64,000 bases of DNA, taken from NCBI GenBank assembly GCA_037126765.1, contig JBBCBC010000197.1:1-64000 (forward strand), given 5' to 3'. A program made the translations under genes and the position numbers. The DNA is from Stenogyne calaminthoides. Lineage: Eukaryota; Streptophyta; Magnoliopsida; Lamiales; Lamiaceae. The notes beneath the pieces were generated by a model. The model saw nothing but the letters and a program-made list of their open reading frames with translations. It was not told the origin of the DNA and did no database searches. Positions 23,941 through 35,528 of this stretch are shown in pieces; position 1 is the first letter of the stretch, and every line of letters begins with the position of its first letter.

Positions 23941-24047
23941 TAGTCAACCATCTCCTCTGACCCATTGCCCTCCGCCGTTGGAAGGAGCACTCACCACCAC
24001 CGCAGATAATCAAACCACCAACTCCGATAACTCAACAAACTACAGAA

Positions 24048-27000
24048 ATGAGCGGCGGTGGCGGAGCGCAGCAGTCGGCGCACTCGCTGGCTTTCAGAGT
24101 GATGCGATTATGCCGCCCAACGCTTCACGTGGAAACCTCACCTCTCAAATTCGACCCCTGCGATCTCCTCTTCGGCAAAGACCTCTTCGACGATCCAATC
24201 GCGGCGTCTAACCTAAATCGCCTTCTCAGTAGCCAATCGAACGCGTCGGGCGCAGATCCCTCCGATCTCAGCTACCGCAGCAGATTCCTCCTCCAGCACT
24301 CCACTGACTCGCTTGGTCTCCCTGGCCTCCTCGTTCTGCCCCAAGCTTTTGGGTATATACACGTATATACGTACACCTTTTGTATTCTGTAATGTGCTGT
24401 TTCAGGTTGTACTTTCTCGTGAGCTATTAGTCTTGTCAATTTTGGTTGTAATTAATGGAATAGTACTGTATTTTCTTCCCATTAGGGCAATATATCTGGG
24501 GAGACGTTTTGCAGTTATATAAGCATCAACAACAGCTCCAATTTTGAAGTTCGGGACGTTGTAATTAAGGTAAATCTTAGGTTTATTTGGTACTGCTTAT
24601 GAATGATTGTTTGGGTCATTTCTGCCTGCAATTTTATCTTCTAGAATTGGGATTCTTTGTTGCTCTTTCGGTTTCGAGTATCAGCTAATAGAGTTTTAAC
24701 GGTTGAGCGTGCATTCTCTTATGACAGTTGATTTTTGAATTCGCTTTATTATTGCATTCCCTTCAGTGGCACGTCTTGCGTTCAGAATATCTAGCTCTTC
24801 TAGCTGATTGGATTTATTTTTCGTTCCTTGTACCTTAGTGTAGTTTCAAACATTCATCTTGTTGCATATTTGGAAACATTTATAGAAATCAGAATAGATA
24901 AACTAGAGATGGTGCTAGAAGAAACTACAGAAAAAAATCTTTGCATGCCCTAGAGAATGATGATATCCATGATGAAGTCAAAGTTTTGTATGCACTAGGT
25001 GTACACCGTGTACTGTGCAACTCAAGTGAATTTTTAAAAGATGTTAGTTGTTTTCACTGAATAATATTAGTTGATCAGTATTAGTTGTTTTCAATGAAGA
25101 GTATTAGTTGTGTACAGTTGCACCATTCAAGTGGTGTACAAGAAACTTACTCGTGATGAAAAGTTGGGAGATTTTTGTATATATCAGCAGGCTTGTACTA
25201 GCATATTAGTTCATATAATGTAGGACACTGAATCAAATTTCCTCTTGCCTGCTTGTTGCAATTTGAAAATCAGAATCTAAACTTTAACTTATATTGTCAA
25301 TAGGCCGAGATTCAAACAGAAAGGCAGAGACTTCTGCTTTTGGATACATCAAAATCACCTGTTGAATCAATACGTGCTGGAGGACGTTATGATTTCATTG
25401 TGGAACATGATGTGAAAGAACTTGGTGCACACACGTAAGCTAATTCAGGAAAAAAGGCTTCAAAACTAAACGTATATTTTTGATAGACATAGTTCTAACT
25501 GTCTTGGATGGTGATTTTCATTCATCAATAGGTTGGTGTGTACAGCACTTTACACCGATGGGGACAGTGAGAGGAAGTATCTCCCACAATTTTTCAAGTT
25601 TATGGTTTCTAACCCCCTCTCTGTTCGGACTAAGGTACTCTCCTAATAAAAATATTCATGCAGCCAATGTGCATGTCTTGCTGAGTACATGCGTGCGTAA
25701 AATTCCCACTCTACCCCACATCCTTTAGATTTCGGTCAATGTGATTTTTTGCTTTTCCTTTTTGCAGGTTCGCAATGTAAAGTAAAAGGCCCTGAGTAGT
25801 TGAACCTTTTAGCTTGTAACTTCACGACCTTTCAAACTAATTAGTCATGCGTACGTTTATCTATAAGATAATTCAAGCACAATGCAGAGTCTGCAGTTAT
25901 CTAGCAGACTTTAGGATGGTTAATGTTAGAGACTGTTTGGCTGAGCTTCTAAGCTCCTTGAAACAACTTCAGAGAGGTTTAGGAGCTTATAAGCTCTCAA
26001 AAAGTGTCTGGGTTAGATTAGAAAAAAGATTTTTAACAACTTATAAGATCTTAAAATAAGTTTTTTACAGTTTATAAGCTCCAAAACAAAAAAAGTACCA
26101 ATACCCCAACTAGATTTTTTCTAAAATCTTTTAAACCTATGCTTAAATAGTAGATGTCTTATAAAATTTATTTAAAAAAAAAAAAAAAAAACCCACCCAC
26201 CCCCCACCCCCTCAAAAAAAGATTCTTAATTTTTATTTAAATTTCAAATTTAAATTAAAAAGAAAATCTCTCAAATTATCAAAGAACTTACAAGTATTAT
26301 TAGTCAAACATTTTAACAACTTATAGGCTACTTAAAAAGTTACATCTTATAAGCTCTTGAAAGAACTTATAAGATGTTAGAGCCTATAAGATATTTAAAA
26401 AGAGGTTAGCCAAACAGACTCTTAGTGCCCTTTGTGATGATGGGTCATTGGACAGATTACCTTGAAAATTCAGTTTGTGCTCAACTACATTAATATACAT
26501 TTCGTCTAGCACTTGAAGCTGCATAGTACTGCAAAGGTTCCACAAAATTCTACTCATTCTCTGCTTGTTTGTTTGATCAACTCCAATTGGATGATGCAAC
26601 AGTGCATTTGTTTATTAAGTTTTCTCCATGCCCTATTTGTTTATGAATATTTAGAAATTTTTCCCTCTTCATGATGGTCAAGCCACTCTTGTCTCAGGAC
26701 ACTACCCTTTTTGGAAGCTTGCATAGAAAACCATACAAAATCTCACCTTTTCATGGACCAAGTTGAGTTCGAGCCTTCTCAGCACTGGAGTGCAATTGTG
26801 CTGAAAGCTACTGATCATACAGAAGATAATTCATCAACTAGGTGTTCTAGAAAGATCTTTTAATTGGCAGTTAGTCAATCGAAATGTTTTTTTGTTTTAC
26901 ATTTATGTCTTTACTTGTTCAAGTTGATATTGACATTCTTCTTTTCGTTACAGAGAGACATTCAAGGAACCCATTCTCATCAGAGCCGCGGGAGGAATTT

Positions 27001-29736
27001 ATAACTATCTCTATCAATTAAAATATTCGTCACCTGATAACTCTCAATTTAAAGTCGAGAGCAGCAAGATTCTTGGTAAACTTCAGATAACATATGCACC
27101 AATTTGGGTGAACCTGGTCGCCTTCAAACTCAACACATACTTGGTAATGTAAGTTGAAGTTATTTTACTAGTCTTTCTAATTTAATTTAAAAAGACAATA
27201 ACTTGTATACACCGGTTGTAAATGCACTTGATGTGTGCGTATTTTTTAAAAAGTATTAGTTGCTTCACTAAAATGTATCAGTTTGTTAGTATTAGTTGTT
27301 TTACTTAAAAATATTGGTTGTTTTACTAAAAAGCGATAGTTGTCACCTTGCACGGTGCAACTGGTGCACAAGAGACCAACTCATTAAGTATTTTGTTTTC
27401 GGTGAAAACTCAATATTGACATATGTTAGAGAAAAGGCTTGGTACTCGACTTTATTGAATTGAAGGAAATAAGAACTAGAAATAAGGGGAAGAAATCCCT
27501 CCACATGAAATAAGTCTGCACAGCAAATATGCTGATTATAATAAAACTTTTATGTTCTTCCACCTAATGCAATAGATAGACATTTTTATACTAATATGCT
27601 AAGCTAATGGTAATGTTCCAAGAAAGATAGTAACGATTCCAATCAATCAAGACCTTTCCATTTGCATAACCTCAACATATTCCATTTTTATTATCAGCCA
27701 AATCTCTGTGATTATGTCTCTTATGCAAGTCAATTATATGTTCTCTTTGCCTCTGTGATCTGCTATTCTTATCAAAATATCAGACAGATCTTAACCTGGC
27801 ACGGATCTCTGCAAAACACTATAACTGGAGTTTAGTTTGTATTAATTAATTTATGCTTTTTAATTAATAAGTTATTAAAGTCGTCTCATTAAATGGCTTA
27901 CAACCACATATTTCTCTGTCATGGTCAACTCGTATTATTCTTTTAACACTTGGGTGCAGCAGTTGCACCGTGGAACTGCTGCACAACGAATATTGTTCAA
28001 TGAAAACAACCAATATTGTTCAGTGAAAACAACTAATAGTTACTAACTAATACCTTTCAGTAAAACAACTAATACCATTTCAAAATGAATTTGAGTTGCA
28101 TGGTGAAACTGGTGGTGCATAGAAGTATTTGCCTTATTCTTATTATTGTTGAACTTTCTTGGCAGCCTGTTACTCGCAAGAACATTGAGTTGCATGCAGT
28201 GGAGATGCCACCTGTCATTATCTTAGAGAAATCTTTCTCGGTAAATACGAAACTATTTGCAAAATTGTAACATGTGGTTTCAGTCTCTTTTTGTTTGTGT
28301 AATCCATATCCATATCATACATTTTTTTTGAAACCATAAATGATCGTGATCTTTTTAATGGAACTATCATTTATATGAGTGAATGTTGTTATATTGTTGT
28401 TGGATGTGGTTGTAATGATTGGATGATGTGAGTTATGATTTAAATATATTGAAGTGTAAGGAGAGAGAATTGATTTTATTGGAAAGTGTGATAGTAGATT
28501 TATAGGTATTGTAGTTGTGGTTTTATAAAATCGAATTTCCAAATCCCAAAAGAAAACCGGATTTAGATTTGTAAATCCAAAACCTGGTCTTTTAAAATCC
28601 AAAACAAACATCATCGGAAGGCTATGAAATCTTGCCAATAATACCTAACAAATATCAAAGATAAAAAATACCGTGATTAATATCTAATCAGTGAATACCT
28701 GATTGCAAGAAGAAGGCAGAAATGAGATCACTGAATATGTGCTTTTTATTTGAGTGTATTTATATAAGTGATGAAATTATATATTATTTTGTAGGTGAGT
28801 TTTAATCTCATTAACTTGACCGATCGCGCGTATTTGGGGCCCTTTGAAGTATGGTTATCAGAGAATGATTCACTTGATGAAAAGGCTGTAATGGTCAATG
28901 GTCTTCAGAGAATGGTGATTTATCCAAAATTGCAGTTGTTGAACTGTGCTAATATTAAGATGTGGATTAATATTATTTTTGTCCCCCAACTGTAGTTTAC
29001 TTTTGATTTTAGTCACAATTACTTTTGCATTTTGATTTTAGTTTACAACTTTATATTTTTTCAACTTTTTAGGTCCCTTGACCAGCTAATCCAGGTAACC
29101 CAGTCGGTAACTGTTGTCATGGCACTATATTTCTTTTTTTTTTTTTAAATAATTGCCAAGTCAGCAGTTATTGTTGGGTTACCAACACCAGCCGGTCAAG
29201 AGACGAAAAGGTTGAAAAATATAAAGTTGGAGGAATTAAATCAAAATGCAAATGTTATGGTGACTAAAATCAAAGATAGCTATATATAGGGACAAAAGAA
29301 CTAATAACCATTAATATTTTAAAACCTTTCAATAAACAAATTGTGTGTTTCACTGACTATTGGTCCTCTTGTCCAGATTCTTGGAGAGGTGCAAGCATTT
29401 AGCTCGTTGAAGTTCCAGTTGGTAATTCTCCTTATTTATCTTAAAATTCTTATTTTAAACTTATATGCATGGGCTTGTATTGAATCCTTTTTGTTTGATT
29501 ATATCCACTGTCATTTGATAAAAGTAGTATAAGGTGGATTTATAACTCTGTTTCTTAACTTTTCCGGCATTCTTAGATTCCTTTAATACTCAAATTTATC
29601 TGGGGTTTCTTCTAAAGCTTTATTGTTGTTTCCATGCCTTTATTTCTTTATGCAGAACTTGATTGCTATTAAGCTTGGGATTCAGAAAATCAGCGGAGTT
29701 ACAGTTTTTGATACGATAGAGAAGAAAAACCTATGA
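24048..29736 (+). CDS. TRAPPC13: TRAPPC13-like subunit of the TRAPP vesicle-tethering complex (11 exons, with frame breaks)
   Basis: TRAPP complexes activate Rab GTPases and tether vesicles at the Golgi and in autophagy; TRAPPC13 is a beta-rich peripheral subunit. Exons: 24,048-24,352; 24,486-24,569; 25,304-25,434; 25,532-25,634; 25,768-25,781; 26,698-26,841; 26,954-27,148; 28,166-28,240; 28,795-28,914; 29,377-29,421; 29,656-29,736, all with GT-AG borders. Conserved words include SLAFRVMRLCRP, DLSYRSRFLLQHSTDSLGLP, SYISINNSS, GGRYDFIVEHDVKELGAHT, FLEACIENHTKSHLFMDQVE and GVTVFDTIEKK. Exon 5 is a 14-nt micro-exon. One base is missing in the G-run at 24,498-24,501 and one near 27,091-27,099; with these counted, all exon phases agree and the length (about 432 codons) fits the family. 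A five-A run at 29,725-29,729 may shift the last residues. The start codon lies about 100 bp from gypsy sequence. Identity is firm; whether it is functional is open. Confidence 0.9.
24991..25147. repeat. TATTAGTTG-family repeat, intron 2 of TRAPPC13
   Basis: This short repeat contains two or three copies of a unit like AGTATTAGTTGTTTTCACTG and is bounded by GGTGTACACCGTG on the left and GTGGTGTACAAG on the right, a weak inverted pair. The same organisation recurs at 27,201, 27,948, 33,723, 34,498, 40,190 and 42,061. Confidence 0.6.
25929..26421. mobile_element. MITE-like element in intron 5 of TRAPPC13 (TTA target site)
   Basis: The ends GAGACTGTTTGGCT and AGCCAAACAGACTC are inverted repeats of each other (one mismatch in 14), flanked on both sides by TTA (25,926-25,928 and 26,422-26,424). 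TTA duplication and a GTTTGGCT end are typical of PIF/Harbinger-type elements and their MITEs. The inside is AT-rich, repeats the word CTTATAAGCTC, and holds an A-run followed by CCCACC repeats (26,168-26,213). No transposase frame is present. Confidence 0.75.
27201..27377. repeat. TATTAGTTG-family repeat, intron 7 of TRAPPC13 (first copy)
   Basis: Left end ACTTGTATACACCGGTTG and right end GGTGCACAAGAGACCAAC form imperfect inverted ends. Inside are several TATTAGTTG or TATTGGTTG units spaced about 22 bp apart. Confidence 0.6.
27948..28128. repeat. TATTAGTTG-family repeat, intron 7 of TRAPPC13 (second copy)
   Basis: It begins ACTTGGGTGCAGCAGTTGCA and ends GGTGGTGCATAGAAGTA. Its units read in the opposite orientation to the first copy (AACAACTAATACC), so intron 7 carries two copies facing each other, which could pair in the transcript. 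Confidence 0.6.
28315..28625. repeat. AT-rich repeat in intron 8 of TRAPPC13, related to 40,860-41,390
   Basis: Its right part (AAATCCAAAACCTGGTC, TAAAATCCAAAACAAACATC) resembles the right part of a segment in U2AF65 intron 16 (AAATCCCAAATCTGGTTTTG, AATCCTAAATCAAACATTAC). The shared order of words suggests a dispersed MITE-like family, but I could not define both ends. Confidence 0.35.
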
Positions 29737-30780
29737 CTCACTTTTTTTAGAGCTGGAGGTCAGTTGGTTCTGTGAATACTACCTGCCAAATTATACTGCT
29801 TCGTGTACATATTTGGCTTGTGCATTTTGAAATTATGACTCGATCACTCATTATTCTGATATCTATCTATATATTTTCATTTTGGCACTTGTGAAACTAT
29901 GAGAATTATGAAGTAAAACTTCATGATTTTCAGAGTTCTGTACATTTGTTGCAAGGTGATCATAATGACTTCCACTTGTCAACGTGGCCTGATGAGAATT
30001 TGCTCAGCCAATGTCATTCGTATTTAAGATGTCATTTACAATATGTTCCATTTTGTTACGTAACAATGGGATCGTTTATTCTTTGGACCGAAATGCAGAT
30101 ATCGTTGATTTGGAGTGAGTGGTTCACTGGTTAGACTGTAGTTCGCTGAAGAGGCTCGTCTATTTTGAAGTTGGGCTATTCTGTGGTTTAAGCACCCCTG
30201 GCTTATATTTCCCCGGAGTGAGGTACCTCAGTATCAAATGAGGCAGACAAAATGCAGCAAAGATGTCGTGGAGTTAAAATGTTACACATTGCTCTCACCT
30301 GTATCTGACCTTGTTCAAATTGTAGCGACTCCATCACCTTTTCCCGTAATTGGACTGCAGCTATTAACATCCTATTTCTTTACTGTATAATTTTAAGCAC
30401 TCCATTCGGCCAACTAGTGTCGAGAAACATGTGACCGTCGAACAATGATGTACTTGTGCAGCCAAGATTTCATTTGTTTGGTCATTCGACCAACTAGTTC
30501 TAGATTTTTGCGTGGCATCGTACGGGAGATAGATCGGGGGCAAGAAAACTTTTGAACCTTCAACAATATAAATTAAGTACACCTTTTTTTCTCTTTTGCA
30601 ATTTGACTTTTTTTTTCTGGGATTTACTACTGATTTAGCAGTATATGATACTATAAAAAATAAAAAAAGATTGCAATTAAAAATACAATTATGTTTTACT
30701 ATCATGAATATATTTATAATTATTTTATAAACGTCACGACAAAAGTAAGTTACCCCAAATAACTACTATATGGTAAATTG
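29737..30780. other. 3' flank of the TRAPPC13-like gene
   Basis: After the stop there is roughly 600 bp of moderately AT-rich sequence that probably includes the 3' untranslated region, since some transcripts could read past the frame-shifted stop. Short open frames (for example 29,946-30,134) have no recognisable motif. I see no further gene before the repeat at 30,785. Confidence 0.5.
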
Positions 30781-30784
30781 AAAA

Positions 30785-31015
30785 AAAGGTTATTTCAGAT
30801 GATTCGCCAAGATCATAAGACTTATAAATAAGATTTTAAAAGCGATGTAATTTGTTATGTTGAAAAATGCAACTTATTTACACGTAAAAAAGTGCAATTG
30901 TTAATATGGGAATATAGTTGCATGTTTCTATTTAAAGTAGTTGCACGTTTATGTTTTGTATAGTTGCACACTTTTAAACGCGCTTATGAGTCTTCCATCT
31001 AATCATTATATAAGA
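30785..31015. repeat. Dispersed repeat shared with 49,835-50,045
   Basis: Both segments carry, in the same order, an AAGACTTA word, AAAAGTGCAA followed by TTAATAT, a TTGCACG or TTGCA block, a TTTTGTATAG word, and an end near a CGCTTA word. The left ends AAGACTTATAA and right end ATAAGACTC hint at short inverted ends here. No coding capacity. Confidence 0.4.
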
Positions 31016-31590
31016 CTCACTTTGAAAAAAAAAGAACTAAGACATAGGAAAAGAGTGATGTATTGATATTACTAAAATTAAAATGAATAAAACTCATACA
31101 ATTATTATTTAATTATAAAATACAACTTTTTTTTAGACTATTTTTATCGGTTCGAATAACTGATCAATCGGATACTACCGGACAAAAAAACTAAAAAAAA
31201 AAAATCAGAATTGAAATAATATGGGCCGATCTGTGCGGCTAACCGATCGGGAAATGAGAACAGGTCTCAATGCAATTCTCTCTCTAATTTGACACTTGTC
31301 CTCTTTTCATTGGTAAATATTTATTTTTATTGAATATTTTTAAATATTCAATTTCAGAGTATTATTTATAAAAAAAATATATACATATATATCTCAAAAT
31401 TTTTAATTTTTTTGTCTACAAGTAAAGATCAATATTAATATATTTTAAATCACAATTTCATATTCTTTCTTTTATTTTATAATACTTATCATAATTCTAT
31501 CATATTTATCATGAATTCAAATCGTCCAAATTATTTTTCTAACTCCTCAAATTATCCTTACTTTTAATCTTTTCTGAACTTAAAAGATTA

Positions 31591-32013
31591 TTCAAATTCT
31601 TAATATTAAATGTATGCAATTTTTTCTTTATTAAAATAACAAATTCTAAAAATTAAATAATTTAATATATCACCTTATTAATATAATAAAAAAAATTATA
31701 GATAAATATAATTATTAAACAATAGAAAAGAAAATTTATTTTAGATTGGGTTGGATTGTTGATAAAGTATGAAAAATGAGAAGATTGGATTGGGTTGTAA
31801 ATTCAAATTCTTAATATTAAATGTATGCAATTTTTTCTTTATTAAAATAACAAATTCTAAAAATAAAATAATTCAATATATCACCTTATTAATATAATTA
31901 AAAAAATATTATAGATAAATATAATTATTAAACAATAGAAAAGAAAATTTATTTTAAATTGGGTTGGATTGTTGATAAAGTATGAAAAATGAGAAGATTG
32001 GATTGAGTTGTAA
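31591..32013. repeat. Direct tandem duplication, period 211 bp
   Basis: The block starting TTCAAATTCTTAATATTAAA at 31,591 is repeated from 31,802 to about 32,013 with only a few differences, ending in TTGGATTG(G/A)GTTGTAAAT. It is AT-rich and non-coding. The high similarity suggests a fairly recent local duplication. Confidence 0.85.
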
Positions 32014-32199
32014 ATCAGATAGGTGAATGAGAGAAAATGAATTGTTTATTAATGAATTGGGTTGGGATAGATTGTGGATAAAGATAGTCTTTATAGACCA
32101 ATTGGGGGACCATAATGTTATGAATTGGATGGACCTTAAATTTCAGACGCAGATGATATCGTCTAGTTTTGGATCGAGCCCCATTTAATTTATTTTTTT

Positions 32200-32839
32200 T
32201 GGGCATCTCTCAAAAAGTCTCATACCAATGGAGATAGTGTAAATCTTAATAAACCTCATGATCCTCGGCTTTATATTATTTCGTTGTGGGATATTGTTTG
32301 ATACCCCAACAATCCTCCCTCAAACAAAACCACCGAACCTTCCCCTCAAACGACCATTTCTATCTAGATAAACGTCCGCCTAGTTCATAGAGACCTCCTC
32401 GTTTATTTCACCATGGCTCATCGCCTTATTCGCTCAACACCGAACTACTCCAAGTTGTTTCGTTTTGGGACCATGGCTACAATCTTCCTCAAACAAAGAC
32501 CAATTTAACCTTCCCTCAAACGACCCGGGCTCTATCTAGGGTCAATGTCGCCTAGTCCATAGAGACTTCTCGTTTATTTCACCAAGGCTCACCGTCTTAC
32601 TGTTCAAGATCGAACTACTCCACATCGTTTCATCTGGGACCATGGCTCGATACCTTTGTTATATGACCGAAGGACCCAAATTCCATTGGTATGATATTGT
32701 TATTTTGGGCGAAACAAGACAGATTTATTTTTTTGGCATCTCCCAAAATCTCTCATACCAATGGAGATAATGTCGACATCCTAATAAACTCCATGATCCT
32801 CCAATATTTCGACGTGGGATATTATTTGATACCCCAACA
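32200..32839 (-). mobile_element. TRIM-like miniature LTR retroelement
   Basis: Two direct repeats of about 110 bp (32,200-32,311 and 32,734-32,839) run from TGG(G)CATCTC to GATACCCCAACA. Read on the minus strand they start TGTTGGGGTATC and end in CA, as LTRs do. Directly before the downstream repeat on that strand is GTTTGAGGGAGGAT, a good polypurine tract. The 422-bp interior has no coding frame and is itself a duplication of a roughly 165-bp unit (CCATAGAGAC..TCGTTTATTTCACCA, ending GGGACCATGGCT). Size and structure fit terminal-repeat retrotransposons in miniature. I could not read a target-site duplication. Confidence 0.65.
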
Positions 32840-33496
32840 CATAAACCATCGTCCCCACTCAAGAAATAGAGGAGCATATTCATAAAATGTACCTATTAAT
32901 GTGTACTTAATAACTTAACATCGGTTGATGCTCATGGTGCATTTAATAAAGACACGAATTTTTATAGGACGGAATCATTTACTCATGTCTTGTAATATAC
33001 GGATTATGAAGTCCCATTTTAATCATGATTTAAATGGTTAAACTCAATCTTTAAATGGACAAGACACCTCTTTAATTTAATATGAGTTTTATTTTGTTTA
33101 TAATATGATTCCCAAGATTTCATATTATAATTGGGTACCACAGATTTAATTTTAAAATTTTCAAAAATTCCGAAGTTACGATTCTGAAGAAAAAAAAAAT
33201 AGAGACCGACAATGCGCACCCCTCTATTGTGTATTTATGATTAGGAAATTTACTTAGAAAGACCCAAGGATTACTGCAATCAAATTATAATTGTAAGCCT
33301 TTAAAACGCCAATGCTTTCCATTGCAAGGTTCAAACCCTCAGCTAACATCTCATTTACATACAGAGTTACAGAAGGAAGAAAATATAATTAACGAGAAAT
33401 AAAAGGGAGGGTTAAAATGAAAACATTAAATTACATTAGATAAAAAAAACAAAAAAAAAGATGGATTAATGGGTTTGTCTTGCAAGAGTTTTAAAG
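32840..33496. other. AT-rich intergenic stretch
   Basis: Between the TRIM-like element and the YGL/LRDR gene remnant I see only AT-rich sequence with A-runs and short chance frames. The last 100 bp before 33,497 would hold the 3' untranslated region of the minus-strand gene remnant. Confidence 0.4.
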
Positions 33497-34433
33497 TTAA
33501 CCCCAGGTAGCCCAATTAGCTTCACTCCCAACTCTAGGCATAGGGTTTAGTTTGGAATAAGCATCAACTGCAAAATAAGCTCCACAAAGTGCTCCTTCAC
33601 TATCAACTCTTGGCATTGCTTTCATCTTCTTCATTGGATGTTCGAAGCTCGATAATCCTCTCTCACTATGATACGTACACCCTGCATACACAATTTAGTT
33701 TCAATCTAATTTACATGATTAAGTCACTTGTACTGGAGCAACCATACAACTAATACTTTTCAATGGAAACAACTAATACCGTTTGAAAGTGCACCTAATA
33801 CTGTTCAGTGAAAACAACTAATACCGTTTGAACATGCATCTAATATTGTTCAGTGAAAATAACTAACACCGTTTTTAAAATGCACTTAATTTGCACGGAG
33901 AACATGGTGCATACAAGATGTCAATTTATTTTGTGTTTGGATTGAAGCATCAATTATAATGAGAGAAAAGCAGAATACCATGAGGGAATGGAGCAAATGA
34001 TTTGGCACAGGTTGGTTTGATGAAGTCTACATTGTCTGAGATCATAACAGATCCATCTCCTGCAATTCCCCAGTATAAATTCACTGCTTTATCAGTATCA
34101 CCACCCTGCATTTCATCACCAAACAATTATCAAATTAATAATTTATTCATTTAAAAAAAAATTGTCAATTTTGATGATAAATTGGCCTTACATTGGCAGC
34201 AAACACAATTCCAACCTTGTGATCGTAAACCACTTAACCCGAAACTGCCATCGAAATCTTCAAGAACCCGATGGGCCGGGATGGGGCCCCTGTCCCGGAG
34301 GGTGCAATAAGCTTCAATCACAAACATGGCCTCATTCCCACCTTTTGAAAGCCCATATTGCTTGTTCAAAGTGTTGAGATTGTTTAAACTTCCCAAGAAA
34401 ATGCAGAATACATCATTTATACTTGAGAACAAC
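33497..34433 (-). pseudogene. Aluminium-induced-type protein with YGL and LRDR motifs, 5' exon missing
   Basis: This plant family (also called TSJT1-like or DUF3700) has a glutamine-amidotransferase-like fold; its members respond to stress and starvation and their reaction is not settled. Three exons are visible on the minus strand: 34,433-34,192, 34,105-33,979 and 33,681-33,497. They read FCIFLGSLNNLNTLNKQYGL, then EAYCTLRDRGPIPA (the YGL and LRDR motifs), VVYDHKVGIVFAAN, VNLYWGIAGDGSVMISDN, CAKSFAPFPHG, and MPRVDSEGALCGAYFAV ending PRVGSEANWATWG. One extra base at 34,234-34,237 breaks the frame before VVYDHK; exon phases agree if it is discounted. The first exon, with the conserved N-terminal start, is not found upstream, where dispersed repeats and a CACTA element lie. 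About 184 of the usual 240-250 residues remain. Confidence 0.85.
33723..33921. repeat. TATTAGTTG-family repeat, intron of the YGL/LRDR gene
   Basis: Left end CACTTGTACTGGAGCAACC and right end ATGGTGCATACAAGATGTC are imperfect inverted ends. The interior repeats AACAACTAATACC and CTAATACTGTTCAGTGAAAA at steps of about 20-25 bp. Confidence 0.6.
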
Positions 34434-34497
34434 CTGAAAATATTACAATCTTGGATGTAAATTACGATAGAAAACCAAAAAGGATTGATTCTCTCTA

Positions 34498-34732
34498 ACA
34501 CTTGGTGTTGCACAATTAATACTATTCAGTGAAAAACAAATAATACTTTTCAATTAAACAACTAATACCATTTAAAAATGCACTTAAATTGCTGCCCTGG
34601 TGCACTAGCTACACAATTAATATTATTCAATGAAAACAACTAATACTGTTCAGTGATACCTTTTAATAAAACAACTAATACCATTTAAAAAATACACTTT
34701 AATTGCGTGCAACGGGTGCATACTGCATAGAA
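34498..34732. repeat. TATTAGTTG-family repeat, double copy upstream of the YGL/LRDR exons
   Basis: Two neighbouring copies follow each other (34,498-34,630 and 34,600-34,732), with CAATTAATACTATTCAGTG and CAATTAATATTATTCAATG as matching starts. They lie just upstream, on the minus strand, of the first surviving YGL/LRDR exon, where the missing part of the gene is expected. Confidence 0.55.
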
Positions 34733-34739
34733 TATTTGC

Positions 34740-35528
34740 CAACATATATAGTAATATATAGTAAATTAATATATTAAGTGAAGTTAATTTACATTAAATG
34801 ATTATTCACTTATTCATCCAGTAATAAATTAGTCCGATATCAAAAATTACGGACAAGATCTCATGAGGGATGTCCCAATTTATTAACCTAGGAGTCTCGA
34901 TGATTAATATTGACCTTTCTATTTCTTTAATTAGATTTTTACCAAGATTTAACGAGGTAATGTTGCGCAATATTTCCTTCTGATTTCGAAATCGACTGCA
35001 ATATATAATACTATTTTATTTTGGGTTTAAAAAATTGATTTTCAAAACCTAATAAATAATAAATTAGTGTTTGTTTTTTAAGTTTTGAGTTTTGGCACCT
35101 CGAAGTCACATTTTTTCAAAATATGCAACTTGTAACACTTAAATGTGTACCGACACAATTTGCATGTACCAATAAATTGTATGTTTAAAAAATGCACTTA
35201 AATTACACAGTACATGAGATCATATTAAGTGTCTGTTTTAGAACTCTAAAAAGTATTTCAAATGCACTTATTTTTAAAGTTATTAGATACAATTTTTTTT
35301 AAATTTTTTTACCTTTTTACTTGAATTTCAAAATGCAGACACTAAGTGTTCACTTAGTAAATTTCTGAAAGAAGATGTCGTATATATGGACACTCTTTTT
35401 ACAGTAATTATAAAATTATTATACTAACATGTTAAAAGCTCCATCATCATAACTTATCCAAACAATTTTAACTTATTTTCAAAATAATATGCAACATAAT
35501 TTTAAAAATTAATTATCATGCATGAACT
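34740..35528. other. AT-rich stretch without recognisable features
   Basis: This stretch separates the YGL/LRDR remnant from the CACTA element. I looked for the missing first exon of that gene on the minus strand and did not find it. Confidence 0.4.

Noticed and set aside
29946..30134. A 62-codon frame downstream of TRAPPC13 considered as a further exon
   Set aside because: No similarity to the family C-terminus and no need for it, since exon 11 already ends near the family's usual end.
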